Position numbers and translations under genes: made by a program
Assembly: GCA_041743085.1 (NCBI GenBank)
Contig: JBGTNL010000075.1
Location: forward strand, 1-64,000
DNA: 64,000 bases
From: JAFMPW01 sp041743085
Lineage (GTDB): Bacteria; Bacteroidota; Bacteroidia; Flavobacteriales; Flavobacteriaceae
Reading direction: 5' to 3'
Shown here: positions 10,101-17,100 of the stretch, piece by piece
How the letters are laid out: each line of letters starts with the position of its first letter
Position numbering within the stretch: the stretch's first letter is position 1
The notes under the pieces: generated by a model
The model's input: the letters and a program-made list of their open reading frames with translations, nothing else
What the model was told of the DNA's origin: nothing
Databases searched by the model: none

Positions 10101-10626
10101 CGGAGCGCAGCACCCTCATACCACGACCCCCTCCCCCGGATGCCGCCTTCAACATGATTGGATAACCAATTTGTTTCGCCTCCGAAATCGCAATTTTTAA
10201 ATCCGCAAGATCCCTCACACTACTCCTGATCACCGGGACATTGTTTGCAACCGCAACTTCCTTGGCTGTAATTTTATCTCCCAGAGCCTTTAATACGGAA
10301 ACTTTCGGGCCTACAAAAATAACTCCGTTCTCCTCGCACTTTCGGGCGAATTCGGAATTTTCCGAAAGAAAGCCGTAACCGGGATGTATTGCGTCTACGC
10401 CGTTATCCCTGGCCATCTTAATAATGGCATCCATATCCAGGTACGGCTTTAAGGGCTCATTCTCCTCACCAATCTGGTAGCTTTCATCGGCTTTGTATCT
10501 ATGCAGGGAATAGCGGTCCTCATAGGTATAAATACCAACGGTCTTTATTCCAATCTCCACACAGGCCCTGAAAATCCTGATGGCGATCTCCCCCCTGTTT
10601 GCAACTAAAACTTTTTTGATATCCAC
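7174..10626 (-). CDS. pyc: Pyruvate carboxylase
   Basis: Biotin- and ATP-dependent conversion of pyruvate to oxaloacetate, the main anaplerotic reaction. Single 1150-aa chain with all domains: biotin carboxylase/ATP-grasp (residues 1-450; GGGGRGMR ATP loop, FIEVNPRIQVEHTVTE), carboxyltransferase TIM barrel (about 530-810; TTMRDAHQSLLATRMRT, metal ligands in HLHTHDTS), PC-conserved linker domain, and biotinyl domain with EAMKMET (biotin on about K1116). The start is GTG at 10626, giving MDIKKVLVANRGEIA. A strong Bacteroidota promoter lies 40-70 bases upstream. Biotin attachment is presumably by the birA product at 22200. Confidence 0.98.
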   Translation of the reverse strand: MDIKKVLVANRGEIAIRIFRACVEIGIKTVGIYTYEDRYSLHRYKADESYQIGEENEPLKPYLDMDAIIKMARDNGVDAIHPGYGFLSENSEFARKCEENGVIFVGPKVSVLKALGDKITAKEVAVANNVPVIRSSVRDLADLKIAISEAKQIGYPIMLKAASGGGGRGMRVLRSEEDLKKAFPEAKRESLNAFGDDTVFLEKFVENPKHIEVQIVADTHGNMVHLYERDCSVQRRYQKVIEFAPSIGLPQETRESLYKYAIDICQAVNYNNIGTVEFLVDEDGSIYFIEVNPRIQVEHTVTEMITNIDLVKAQLFIAGGYKLSDKQIKIQDQDAIKVTGHALQCRITTEDPTNDFKPDYGVVSTYRSASGFGIRLDAGSVYQGVYISPFFDSMLVKVSALSRTLDGACRKMRRALAEFRIRGVQTNMAFLDNILSHPTFREGKVTVNFIKNEPSLFKITEPRNRANKLVEFLGETIVNGNPDVKRINPNHVFVKPVVPSFPKLQEYPRGTKDLLTEKGPEEFAEWLKKEKKIHFTDTTMRDAHQSLLATRMRTIDMLKVAEGYAKNHPEVFSLEVWGGATFDVCLRFLQENPWERLALLRKAIPNILLQMLIRGSNGVGYTAYPDNLIEKFVEQSWETGVDVFRIFDSLNWMKSLAPCIDHVRKRTRGLAEGSICYTGDILDPSKTKYDLKYYVQLAKDIENAGAHILGVKDMAGLLKPYAAYELISALKSEINIPIHLHTHDTSSIQAAMYLKAVEAGVDVIDVALGGLSGLTAQPNFNSIIEMLRFHKRENPLNTQKLAAYSNYWETVRNYYYPFESGLKSGTGEVYTHEIPGGQYSNLKGQAIALGLEDKFPQVTRMYGEVNELFGDIVKVTPSSKVVGDMAQYLISNGYTIADVLEKGDNISFPQSVISFFRGDLGQPVGGFPKKLQKIVLKNEKPYTNRPNAHLDPIDFDSELEAFKKEFSKGMGRELLITDFISYKLYPKVFTDAYNNHVKYGNVMNIPTKNFFYGMEIGEEIMVELDRGKNILVSLVSVGEPDENGVVGIFFKVNGQLRNVDIKDKSIKVTKVENIKADAGSPKQIGAPLQGLLSDVLVKKGDKIKKNQPLFVIEAMKMETTVTANNEGEVAKIQLEGGALVNSEDLVLVLK

Positions 10627-10667
10627 TCCGCCGAACAGTTTTTAAAAAATGAAGTTTTCTTAGGGCA

Positions 10668-10698
10668 CAAACTTACCCTTTTTGCACTTGGAAAGCAA
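10668..10698 (-). promoter_or_regulatory. Bacteroidota sigma-70 promoter of pyc
   Basis: On the minus strand TTG (10698-10696), a 20-nt spacer, and TAAGTTTG (10675-10668) match the TTG-N19-21-TAnnTTTG consensus. The GTG start of pyc is about 41 bases downstream, giving a short leader. Confidence 0.75.
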
Positions 10699-10894
10699 TG
10701 TGGTACCGTCATAAATACAATGAATTTTGTTACAATTTATTAATACCAAAGACGATAATTTGTTAAGTGGACTGTACCGGTTCTAAAAAAGTTCTCAAAT
10801 TTCCCGGAGGAAGGTGGTGGCATTGGAAAAATGGGGCGGGACAAAGCTTGACAGGAGTTGACTAATCAATTATCTTTAAAGAAAATAAAGAACA

Positions 10895-11023
10895 ATGGGC
10901 AAAGGGGATAAAAAAACAAAAAGAGGAAAAATTGCGAATAAATCCTATGGCGCAAGAAGGCCGAGAAGAATTAAGAAAAGGCCTACTGTTGAGGAAAAAA
11001 TAGGTCTTAAAAAGAAAGCCTAG
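10895..11023 (+). CDS. 30S ribosomal protein THX (bTHX)
   Basis: A 42-aa very basic protein beginning MGKGDKKTKRGKI and containing YGARRPRR, matching the Bacteroidota THX ribosomal proteins that sit in the head of the small subunit. Its size and composition are right. It stands alone, divergent from pyc, and is too short for most ORF callers. A GAAAATAAAGAACA leader precedes the ATG. Confidence 0.85.
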   Translation: MGKGDKKTKRGKIANKSYGARRPRRIKKRPTVEEKIGLKKKA

Positions 11024-11102
11024 TCCAAGGGGGAATTTACTCCGAAAATACCCTCGGCAGTAACCTTTATTTCATAGTTGGCCACCATTAAAAAAAAAGC
11101 CT

Positions 11103-11509
11103 GTGAACTTCGACTTTATTTCTGATAAAAATTTTAGAGAACTTTTAATACGAGACTACCAAGAACTGAAAAATTGCATTGATTCAAAATCTATAAAATC
11201 AGTTTTAGTACTTTCAGGAAGTATAATCGAAGCTGTATTGACCGAGTATTTTCTTCAATTTCCACCAAGCGAAAAAAAGCTCTAAAAGAATTTATAGATT
11301 TTTGCGCAGTTCATTTTAATCATAAGAAAATTAAATCCGAAATGGACCTATTAGAACAAGTATTCAATAGCTTGTCATCTGAAATTAAAACAGAGGCCGA
11401 AACGCATTTAAAATCTTTCTTGTCACCAGTTGATAATTTACCTTCCGATATTAAGATATTTTACGATGAAGCATTAGAAAGAAATATGTTGAACAATAAC
11501 TGTGTCTAA
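11103..11509 (+). pseudogene. Remnant of a small conserved helical protein, frameshifted
   Basis: A GTG-started frame (NFDFISDKNFRELLIRDYQE, then SVLVLSGSIIEAVLTEYFL) stops at 11285, and an apparent continuation (KKALKEFIDFCAVHFNHKK to NMLNNNCV) is open in another frame up to the stop at 11507-11509. The switch point is a run of seven A (11272-11278), a classic indel site. The N-terminal part resembles widespread small proteins of unknown function that occur as orphan or cassette-like genes; the second half I do not recognise. A programmed frameshift at the A-run is possible but less likely than decay. Confidence 0.55.
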
Positions 11510-11712
11510 CAAAAACCTATAAACAATATGGATTTCGGGCCAGTTCGCTGGGTTTGCGTATTTTTATGAAGTCCTCAAAATCTTTTGAATTTTGCTTTTA
11601 CATGGGACAAAGTTAAAACCAGAACAAAAAGATTTTGGCTAAGTGCGTGGCGGAAAACAATCGCTTATTTGCTCCCGTACCGTTCATAGCCAGACCGGTA
11701 TGCGACCTATTT
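11504..11712. repeat. Palindromic element after the decayed small gene
   Basis: Immediately after the remnant's stop, GTCTAAC and CTATAAAC (about 11518-11525) face an inverted GTTCATAG-type sequence near 11685-11692 followed by AGACCGGTATGC. The flanks pair imperfectly over about 200 bases. Similar folded elements follow small orphan genes in Bacteroidota genomes. It has one RYYYAAC-like core but no clean GTTRRRY partner, so it is not a canonical attC site. Confidence 0.35.
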
Positions 11713-11937
11713 GCAGAACCAGATCCGGCGATGAAATCATGGACCAAAGACAGGTCGGTATCTTCGCTTTTAACTGAAAACAGGAAAGTGGTAAACAAAG
11801 ATCGCCGTATCCGGAAAGACGACGGTGCCCTTAATGCGTGCAGTTATTATAAAGACGTTGAAAATAATCCAGCTCAGGTACTTCCTCCCTTTTGGTAACG
11901 ATTCAGTTTAACCTGCAACTCCGGGTCTAAAACTGCT
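11713..11937 (+). other. Unassigned stretch
   Basis: An open frame runs through this area (11635-11898, 87 codons, ending NNPAQVLPPFW). It has no recognisable motif, begins inside the palindromic element and has no credible leader. I cannot tell a gene fragment from chance. Nothing else is seen. Confidence 0.25.
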
Positions 11938-12306
11938 TCAATCAATCTTAAATTCTATCGCTACCTCGCCTTCTTCGGTTATATCCAGTTCGTAGGTGTA
12001 GAACCCGATTGGAAGTTCGGTTTCGCCCACAAAATCGAATGGTTGCAGCGTATACGTTGCACTATCCGATTTTATCTCGACAAAGGCATAGCTGTAGGCC
12101 GTTTCATATTCCAGGTAATCTGAATAATCCCCTTGCGCAATATTCATGTGTACCTTTCCAGCATCACCCACTTGTACCTCGTCAAAAGTCAGGTTGCTTG
12201 TATTCTTAATCCGAATATTGACCGCGTCCACGTTATTGTCGTCCTTATCAGTGCAACTTCCGGCAATACAGGAGATCGTAACAAACATAATAAATAACCG
12301 CTTCAT
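11938..12306 (-). CDS. Small lipoprotein, unknown function
   Basis: 122 aa with a lipoprotein signal peptide: MKRLFIMFVTISCIAGSC, lipobox IAGSC with Cys18, then an acidic DKDD tract that in flavobacteria often accompanies surface export. The rest predicts beta strands with repeated Tyr/acidic patches (IRIKNTSNLTFDEVQVG, IGFYTYELDI), like small immunoglobulin-like outer membrane lipoproteins. The frame closes cleanly; it precedes yaaA in the same direction but with a 59-base gap on its 5' side. Confidence 0.7.
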   Translation of the reverse strand: MKRLFIMFVTISCIAGSCTDKDDNNVDAVNIRIKNTSNLTFDEVQVGDAGKVHMNIAQGDYSDYLEYETAYSYAFVEIKSDSATYTLQPFDFVGETELPIGFYTYELDITEEGEVAIEFKID

Positions 12307-12365
12307 ATACTTATCTTATCTTAAAGGTTACTACAGCTATAAAACGGTGACATTCGTAAAATATT

Positions 12366-13127
12366 CTACCGGATGAAAACCAGCGTATTTTTTTCTTTGG
12401 ATTGCTCAGCGCTGAAGGCATAACCCTCATAATTAAAACCCTTTAACCCGTGTAGCGTTTTTACGTTGTTATCAACAATGTACCTTGTCATATATCCCCT
12501 TGCCAGTTTTGCATAGGTCATAATGCTTATGTACTTTCCATTTTTAAAGTCCTTGAAGAGGGCAGTGATCACTGGAACTTTAAGGGATTTTACCTCCACG
12601 GCCTTAAAGTATTCCGCACTGGCCAGATTAAGAAAAATTTCTTCTTCTTCCAATTCGTCATTAAGGGATTTTGTAATTCTTTTTCGCCAGAATTCATACA
12701 GATTTTTATCTTTTCCTACCGGAAATTTCGTCCCCATTTCCAGGCGATAGGGTTGAATTAGATCCAGGGGTTTAAGGATGCCGTACAGCCCGGAAATAAT
12801 GCGCAAGGTGCTCTGAAGGGTATCCAGCTTTTTTTCAGGAAGTGAATATACATCCAATCCCCGGTAAACATCCCCGCTAAAAGCATAGACCGCAGGTCGG
12901 GCATTGGCCACCTTAAATGGCAGGCCCCAGTTCTGATTACGTTCATAATTCAGTTGCCCCAGACTGTCCGAAATATTCATCAGCTTAGACAAACTTCTGG
13001 CCGATTTCTTCTTTAAAAGTTTATTTATTCTTTCCGATTCGGCTAAAAAAGGGGCTTCGGTATTTTGGCCGGTTGGTAGCTTGCTTTCAAAATCGAGCGA
13101 CTTTGCCGGGGAAATAACTATTTTCAT
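12366..13127 (-). CDS. yaaA: Peroxide stress protein YaaA
   Basis: Member of the UPF0246/DUF328 family, which in Escherichia coli lowers free iron and protects DNA during peroxide stress. The full family length (253 aa) and motifs are present: MKIVISPAKSLDFE at the start, ARPAVYAFSGDVYRGLD near residue 76, GLYGILKPLDLIQPYRLEMGTKF around 115, NLASAEYFKAV around 167 and GLKGFNYEGYAFS near the end. Start ATG 13127 is the family start. No OxyR or iron gene is adjacent. Confidence 0.93.
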   Translation of the reverse strand: MKIVISPAKSLDFESKLPTGQNTEAPFLAESERINKLLKKKSARSLSKLMNISDSLGQLNYERNQNWGLPFKVANARPAVYAFSGDVYRGLDVYSLPEKKLDTLQSTLRIISGLYGILKPLDLIQPYRLEMGTKFPVGKDKNLYEFWRKRITKSLNDELEEEEIFLNLASAEYFKAVEVKSLKVPVITALFKDFKNGKYISIMTYAKLARGYMTRYIVDNNVKTLHGLKGFNYEGYAFSAEQSKEKNTLVFIR

Positions 13128-13220
13128 TTTCCGAAATTTTGTCTAAAAATAACGAGATTTTTGAGAAAAAGGGGGTAAGAACCAAAGAGTTTTCCCTTGC
13201 AACCGGGATGATGCCCAAAA

Positions 13221-14246
13221 CTATTCTGCATGTTTGGCATAATGTCTCCATTTATCAATACAACTGGCCATATCATCCGGAATCTCAGAATTGAATCTCA
13301 TGAGTTTACCACTCACCGGATGAAGGAATCCGAGTGTTTTGGCGTGTAGTGCCTGCCGGGGCAAGATCTTAAATGCGTTATCGACAAATTGCTTGTATTT
13401 TGTAAACGTAGTGCCCTTTAGGATCCTATCTCCCCCATAGCGCTCATCGTTAAAAAGGGTATGCCCTATATACTTCATATGTGCCCTGATCTGGTGGGTC
13501 CTTCCCGTTTCCAATTTACAGGAAACCAGGGTTAGGTAACCCAAACGCTCCAAAACCTCATAATGTGTAATTGCCTCCTTGCCATGGCCACCTTCCGGAA
13601 AGACCTGCATTTGAAGCCTGTTTTTAGGATTACGGGCTAGATGACCCTCTATGGTACCCCTATCGTTTTCCATATTTCCCCAAACCAAAGCAATATATTC
13701 CCGTTCGCTGGTTTTGTCAAAGAATTGTTTGGCTAAATGGGTCATAGCCGCTTCGGTCTTAGCTACTACCAGAAGGCCGGAAGTATCTTTATCTATCCGA
13801 TGAACAAGGCCGGGCCTTTCATTGCTGTTTAAGGGAAGATGATCTATGTGGTGCGCAAGAGCATTAATCAGGGTTCCTGAATAGTTGCCATGCCCCGGAT
13901 GTACCACCATACCGGCCGGCTTATTGACAACGAGTAATGTATCGTCCTCGTAAACGATATCCAGGGGGATGTCTTCAGGGGTAAGTAAAAATTCATACGG
14001 TGGATGTTCAAACAAAACCTTTACCTCATCTCCGGCCTTTACCTTGTAGTTCTGTTTTACTATAATGTCATTCACCCAAATATTGCCGGCTTTGGCCGCT
14101 TGTTGGATCTTGTTTCTGGTAGCATTCTCAATAAAATTCATGAGAAATTTGTCCACTCTCAGGGGTTCCTGACCCTTTGATGCCATAAATTTATGATGTT
14201 CAAAAAGTTCATCCTTGTTTGGGTCGGAAGTGGTGTCGGCATCCAT
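13221..14246 (-). CDS. RluD-family 23S rRNA pseudouridine synthase
   Basis: RNA pseudouridine synthase of the RluA/RluC/RluD type, 341 aa. An S4 RNA-binding domain lies at about 25-95 (LRVDKFLMNFIENATRNKIQ, VNDIIVKQNYKVKAGD). The catalytic aspartate is in HRIDKDTSGLLV (about D153) and the conserved GRTHQIRAHM follows near 250. It starts three bases after the PASTA-protein gene, so the two are translationally linked in one operon. RluD-like specificity is the usual assignment for this neighbour pair in Bacteroidota but cannot be proven from sequence. Confidence 0.92.
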   Translation of the reverse strand: MDADTTSDPNKDELFEHHKFMASKGQEPLRVDKFLMNFIENATRNKIQQAAKAGNIWVNDIIVKQNYKVKAGDEVKVLFEHPPYEFLLTPEDIPLDIVYEDDTLLVVNKPAGMVVHPGHGNYSGTLINALAHHIDHLPLNSNERPGLVHRIDKDTSGLLVVAKTEAAMTHLAKQFFDKTSEREYIALVWGNMENDRGTIEGHLARNPKNRLQMQVFPEGGHGKEAITHYEVLERLGYLTLVSCKLETGRTHQIRAHMKYIGHTLFNDERYGGDRILKGTTFTKYKQFVDNAFKILPRQALHAKTLGFLHPVSGKLMRFNSEIPDDMASCIDKWRHYAKHAE

Positions 14247-14249
14247 GTC

Positions 14250-14837
14250 CTACTGGGAATCGGCCTGGATCCGGGCACTATCGGGAATATTGCCATTTCC
14301 GCACACCAGTTCTATTTTCGAAGTCTTCGGCAGTTTGTCTCCCTCGTTAATTCTTTTGCCTTTATATTTGATGTAATATACCATGTCCTTACCCAACTGG
14401 TCTATATAGCTAACGCGTTGCACGTCCAGGCCAACAGCGCGCAACATGGAGGTTGCATTCCGCTGGGTAACCTGAATTACATTGGGCACAGTAACTTTCT
14501 TATAACCTGAAGGATTTACGGTAACATAAATTTTTCGATTTTGCTTTACTTTGTTACCGGCAGGCGGGTTCTGTTCAATAATGGAAAAGCGGGGATAATC
14601 AGGATTAAAATTGGCTGAATCCAATACCTCATAACGCAGATCGGCATTCTCAATTACCTTCCTCATGTCCATAACAGACATTTTGGAAAGATCCGGAACT
14701 TCAACAAATTCTCCATGATTTGTAGTACTCTTTAACCATTGTAAAACGAGAAAAGAGAGCACTACCATAGCTATAAGGGCAATTCCCAGGTTGATGAGAA
14801 AAACCCTGCTTCCCAGGAAGTTAAAAAAATGCTTCAT
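14250..14837 (-). CDS. PASTA-domain membrane protein
   Basis: 195 aa: short cytoplasmic N-terminus, one transmembrane helix (about 13-33, VFLINLGIALIAMVVLSFLVL), then two PASTA repeats in the periplasm (VPDLSKMSVMDMRKVIEN..., VPNVIQVTQRNATSMLRAVG...) ending in a Gln-rich tail. PASTA domains in kinases and PBPs sense muropeptides or scaffold cell-wall machinery; here no kinase or transpeptidase domain is attached. It is first gene of the PASTA-pseudouridine synthase operon. Confidence 0.85.
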   Translation of the reverse strand: MKHFFNFLGSRVFLINLGIALIAMVVLSFLVLQWLKSTTNHGEFVEVPDLSKMSVMDMRKVIENADLRYEVLDSANFNPDYPRFSIIEQNPPAGNKVKQNRKIYVTVNPSGYKKVTVPNVIQVTQRNATSMLRAVGLDVQRVSYIDQLGKDMVYYIKYKGKRINEGDKLPKTSKIELVCGNGNIPDSARIQADSQ

Positions 14838-15343
14838 AAGTGAATTTATTAACCGGACAAATATAAGTAATGAGCCAAAATAAAAGGAAGGTTAGCTGCT
14901 GAAATGTTATTAAAACTGCACCCCATTTCTGTTCAAAATAAATTAGCCAAATTGTTCTAATCCCTAAAAAAATAAATCGAGACCCATAAAACCCCATGCT
15001 TTTTTCTTTTCTTTGAAGTTATATAACCTATCATGAGCATTTATCTCTATGGAAACACTAATGTCCGGTTAAAGACGTAAGACCGCTGCGTTTAAAGACA
15101 TAAGACGCAAGACTAGATCGTGACCAACCGAAAATCATATAGTTGATTTCAGGTGCCATAGGTACGTTCATACTTGTTGGCAATGTACGAAAAGCAAGCC
15201 CTTGGATAACAAATATAATGGGAACGCCCAATATACTTGCAGTTTTGGTATTACCGGACAACAATAATATGGAAACAAGTGGTGCTATGAAAGCCCATAA
15301 CCTACCTACGGCAGGCAGGTGGGCATTAATTAAAGAAAGGTCG
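14838..15343. other. 560-bp intergenic region with repeats
   Basis: No supported gene up to ddl at 15398. It contains a short direct repeat GAC(G/A)TAAGAC (15073-15115), a partial GACCAACCG motif at 15121, a hairpin CCTACC/GGCAGGTGGG around 15301-15322, and a stretch (15130-15380) that stays open on both strands, hydrophobic on the minus strand, which may be a relic of a lost membrane-protein gene. Confidence 0.4.
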
Positions 15344-15400
15344 ATACCAACCGACATAAATAAGGGAAATGGGGATGGCCGGTAAAATTTTATATAGATG
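15344..15400 (+). repeat. 57-bp upstream block shared with trpB
   Basis: Second copy of the block at 149-205, again ending in the start codon of the following gene. Ends are nearly identical (ATACCAACCG, ATAAATAA, AAATTTTAT.TAGATG) and the central 20 bases differ. Confidence 0.55.
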
Positions 15401-16381
15401 AAAAAAAATATCGCCATTATCATGGGGGGGTATTCCAGTGAATATAAAATCTCCCTGAAAAGCGGAAATGTCGTATATCAATACCTCGATAAGGAAAAAT
15501 TTGATGTCTATCGAATATACATTTATAAAGAAAAGTGGGTGTATGTTGATACCAATGATAAGGAGCACGCCGTAAACAAGCACGATTTCACCATAAACGT
15601 ACAGGGAGAACACCTAAAATTCGATTGTGTTTTTAATGCCATCCACGGCTCTCCCGGTGAAGATGGCCTTATGCAGGCCTATTTTGAACTTTTGGGAATT
15701 CCGCAAACTTCTTGCGACCATTACCAGGCGGCGTTGACATTTAATAAAAGAGATGTATTGAGCGTACTAAAACCGTATGGGATACAATGTGCTGTGTCCT
15801 ATCACCTCAATCTCGGGGACGAAATAGATGAGGATAAAATAATAGATAAAGTGGGCTTGCCGTGTTTCGTTAAGGCGAACAAAGCGGGCAGCAGTTTTGG
15901 AATTACCAAGGTATATGAAAGATCGGAATTGAAATCAGCCATTGCCAGGGCCAATGAAGAAGATGACGAAATTCTTATTGAGGCCTTTTTAGATGGCACT
16001 GAAGTATCGGTTGGCGTTATTAAGTACCAAGGAGAAACCATGGTATTACCTATTACCGAAATTGTCCCCGAAAATGATTTTTTTGATTATGCGGCAAAAT
16101 ACGAAGGAAAATCCCGGGAAATTACCCCTGCCCGCATTTCTGCCGTTCAGGAGGAAAATGTAAGAAGAGTGGCCATCCGCGTATACGAGGTGCTTAAAAT
16201 ACGCGGGTATAGCAGAAGCGAATTCATATTTATCGAAGATCAGCCCTATATGATAGAGATAAATACAACTCCGGGGCTTACAGAAGAAAGTATATTACCC
16301 CAACAAGCCCGGGCGGCCGGGATATCTTTAGCCGAGCTTTTTGAAAGCGCTATCACAGCGGCTTTAAATGAAAATAAGTAA
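15398..16381 (+). CDS. ddl: D-alanine--D-alanine ligase
   Basis: ATP-grasp enzyme making D-Ala-D-Ala for peptidoglycan. 327 aa, with IIMGGYSSEYKISLKSG at the start, the serine/glycine loop NKAGSSFGITKV (about 165), the IEAFLDGTEVSVGV hinge, and the metal-binding YMIEINTTPGLTEESILPQQ near residue 290. Complete. It is followed 26 bases later by coaD in the same direction, forming a likely two-gene unit. The leader carries the 57-bp block shared with trpB. Confidence 0.96.
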   Translation: MKKNIAIIMGGYSSEYKISLKSGNVVYQYLDKEKFDVYRIYIYKEKWVYVDTNDKEHAVNKHDFTINVQGEHLKFDCVFNAIHGSPGEDGLMQAYFELLGIPQTSCDHYQAALTFNKRDVLSVLKPYGIQCAVSYHLNLGDEIDEDKIIDKVGLPCFVKANKAGSSFGITKVYERSELKSAIARANEEDDEILIEAFLDGTEVSVGVIKYQGETMVLPITEIVPENDFFDYAAKYEGKSREITPARISAVQEENVRRVAIRVYEVLKIRGYSRSEFIFIEDQPYMIEINTTPGLTEESILPQQARAAGISLAELFESAITAALNENK

Positions 16382-16407
16382 CTTTAGATTATTAATTTTG
16401 AATTCCT

Positions 16408-16860
16408 ATGCGACGCGCTATCTTTCCCGGCTCTTTTGATCCCATTACCCTGGGCCATTACGATATCATTCATAGAGGGATTCCCCTATTTGATGAGCTG
16501 GTTATTGCTATAGGAATCAATGCGGATAAAAGTTATATGTTCCCTCTGGAAGCGCGTCAGCGGTTCATAACCGAAGCTTTTAAAGAGGAGCCAAAAATAA
16601 AGGTGCTTACCTATGAGGGACTTACAGTCGACTTCTGTAAAAAAATCGGGGCAGATTACATTTTAAGGGGGCTTAGGAACCCGGGCGACTTTGAGTTTGA
16701 AAAAGCCATTGCCCACACCAACCGAAAACTTTCCGAAATCGAAACGGTGTTCCTGCTTACCTCTTCCGGCAAGTCGTACATCAGTTCTTCAATCGTGAGG
16801 GATGTTATTAGAAATGGCGGGGACTATACCGGACTGGTACCTGAAACCGTTAGGGCCTAA
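16408..16860 (+). CDS. coaD: Phosphopantetheine adenylyltransferase
   Basis: Fourth step of coenzyme A synthesis, transferring AMP from ATP to 4'-phosphopantetheine. 150 aa with the nucleotidyltransferase motif GSFDPITLGHYDII (residues 7-20, the HxGH equivalent being TLGH), the RGLRNPGDFEFE substrate motif near 88 and the ISSSIVRD signature near 130. Complete and of normal length. Second gene after ddl; a terminator lies about 80 bases downstream. Confidence 0.97.
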   Translation: MRRAIFPGSFDPITLGHYDIIHRGIPLFDELVIAIGINADKSYMFPLEARQRFITEAFKEEPKIKVLTYEGLTVDFCKKIGADYILRGLRNPGDFEFEKAIAHTNRKLSEIETVFLLTSSGKSYISSSIVRDVIRNGGDYTGLVPETVRA

Positions 16861-16937
16861 TGCTGCAAAATGCGGTTTTAGCCCGTACTTAACCTTCCGC
16901 TTCAAATCCTTAAACCGCTGTAGACCACTTGGGGATG

Positions 16938-16968
16938 AAATCCGACAAATAAAATTTGTCAGATTTTT
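16938..16968 (+). terminator. Rho-independent terminator after ddl-coaD
   Basis: Stem AAATC.GACAAA with TTTGTC.GATTT and a five-T run; it separates the ddl-coaD unit from the sensor kinase. The remaining bases to 17100 show nothing. Confidence 0.7.
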
Positions 16969-17100
16969 CCTTTCATATTGTCATAAGAAACATTATATTC
17001 ATAAAATCATAGGCCACACCACGATTTTTGCGGGATTCACAACAATCATTTATAAATGTTGTAAAATCGCTTTACTTTAGTAAGAATATACGCTAAGGTT

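Noticed and set aside
11500..11600. Integron attC site
   Set aside because: GTCTAAC fits one half-site, but no matching GTTRRRY half-site at a proper distance and no integrase gene in the window.
11635..11898. 87-codon frame ending NNPAQVLPPFW
   Set aside because: Starts inside a palindromic element, no motif or start signal; kept only as an unassigned stretch.
15058..15423. 121-codon hydrophobic frame on the minus strand upstream of ddl
   Set aside because: It runs through a repeat hairpin (NAHLPAVGRL) and into the ddl start region, has no leader or homologue I recognise and is open on the other strand too. At most a relic.
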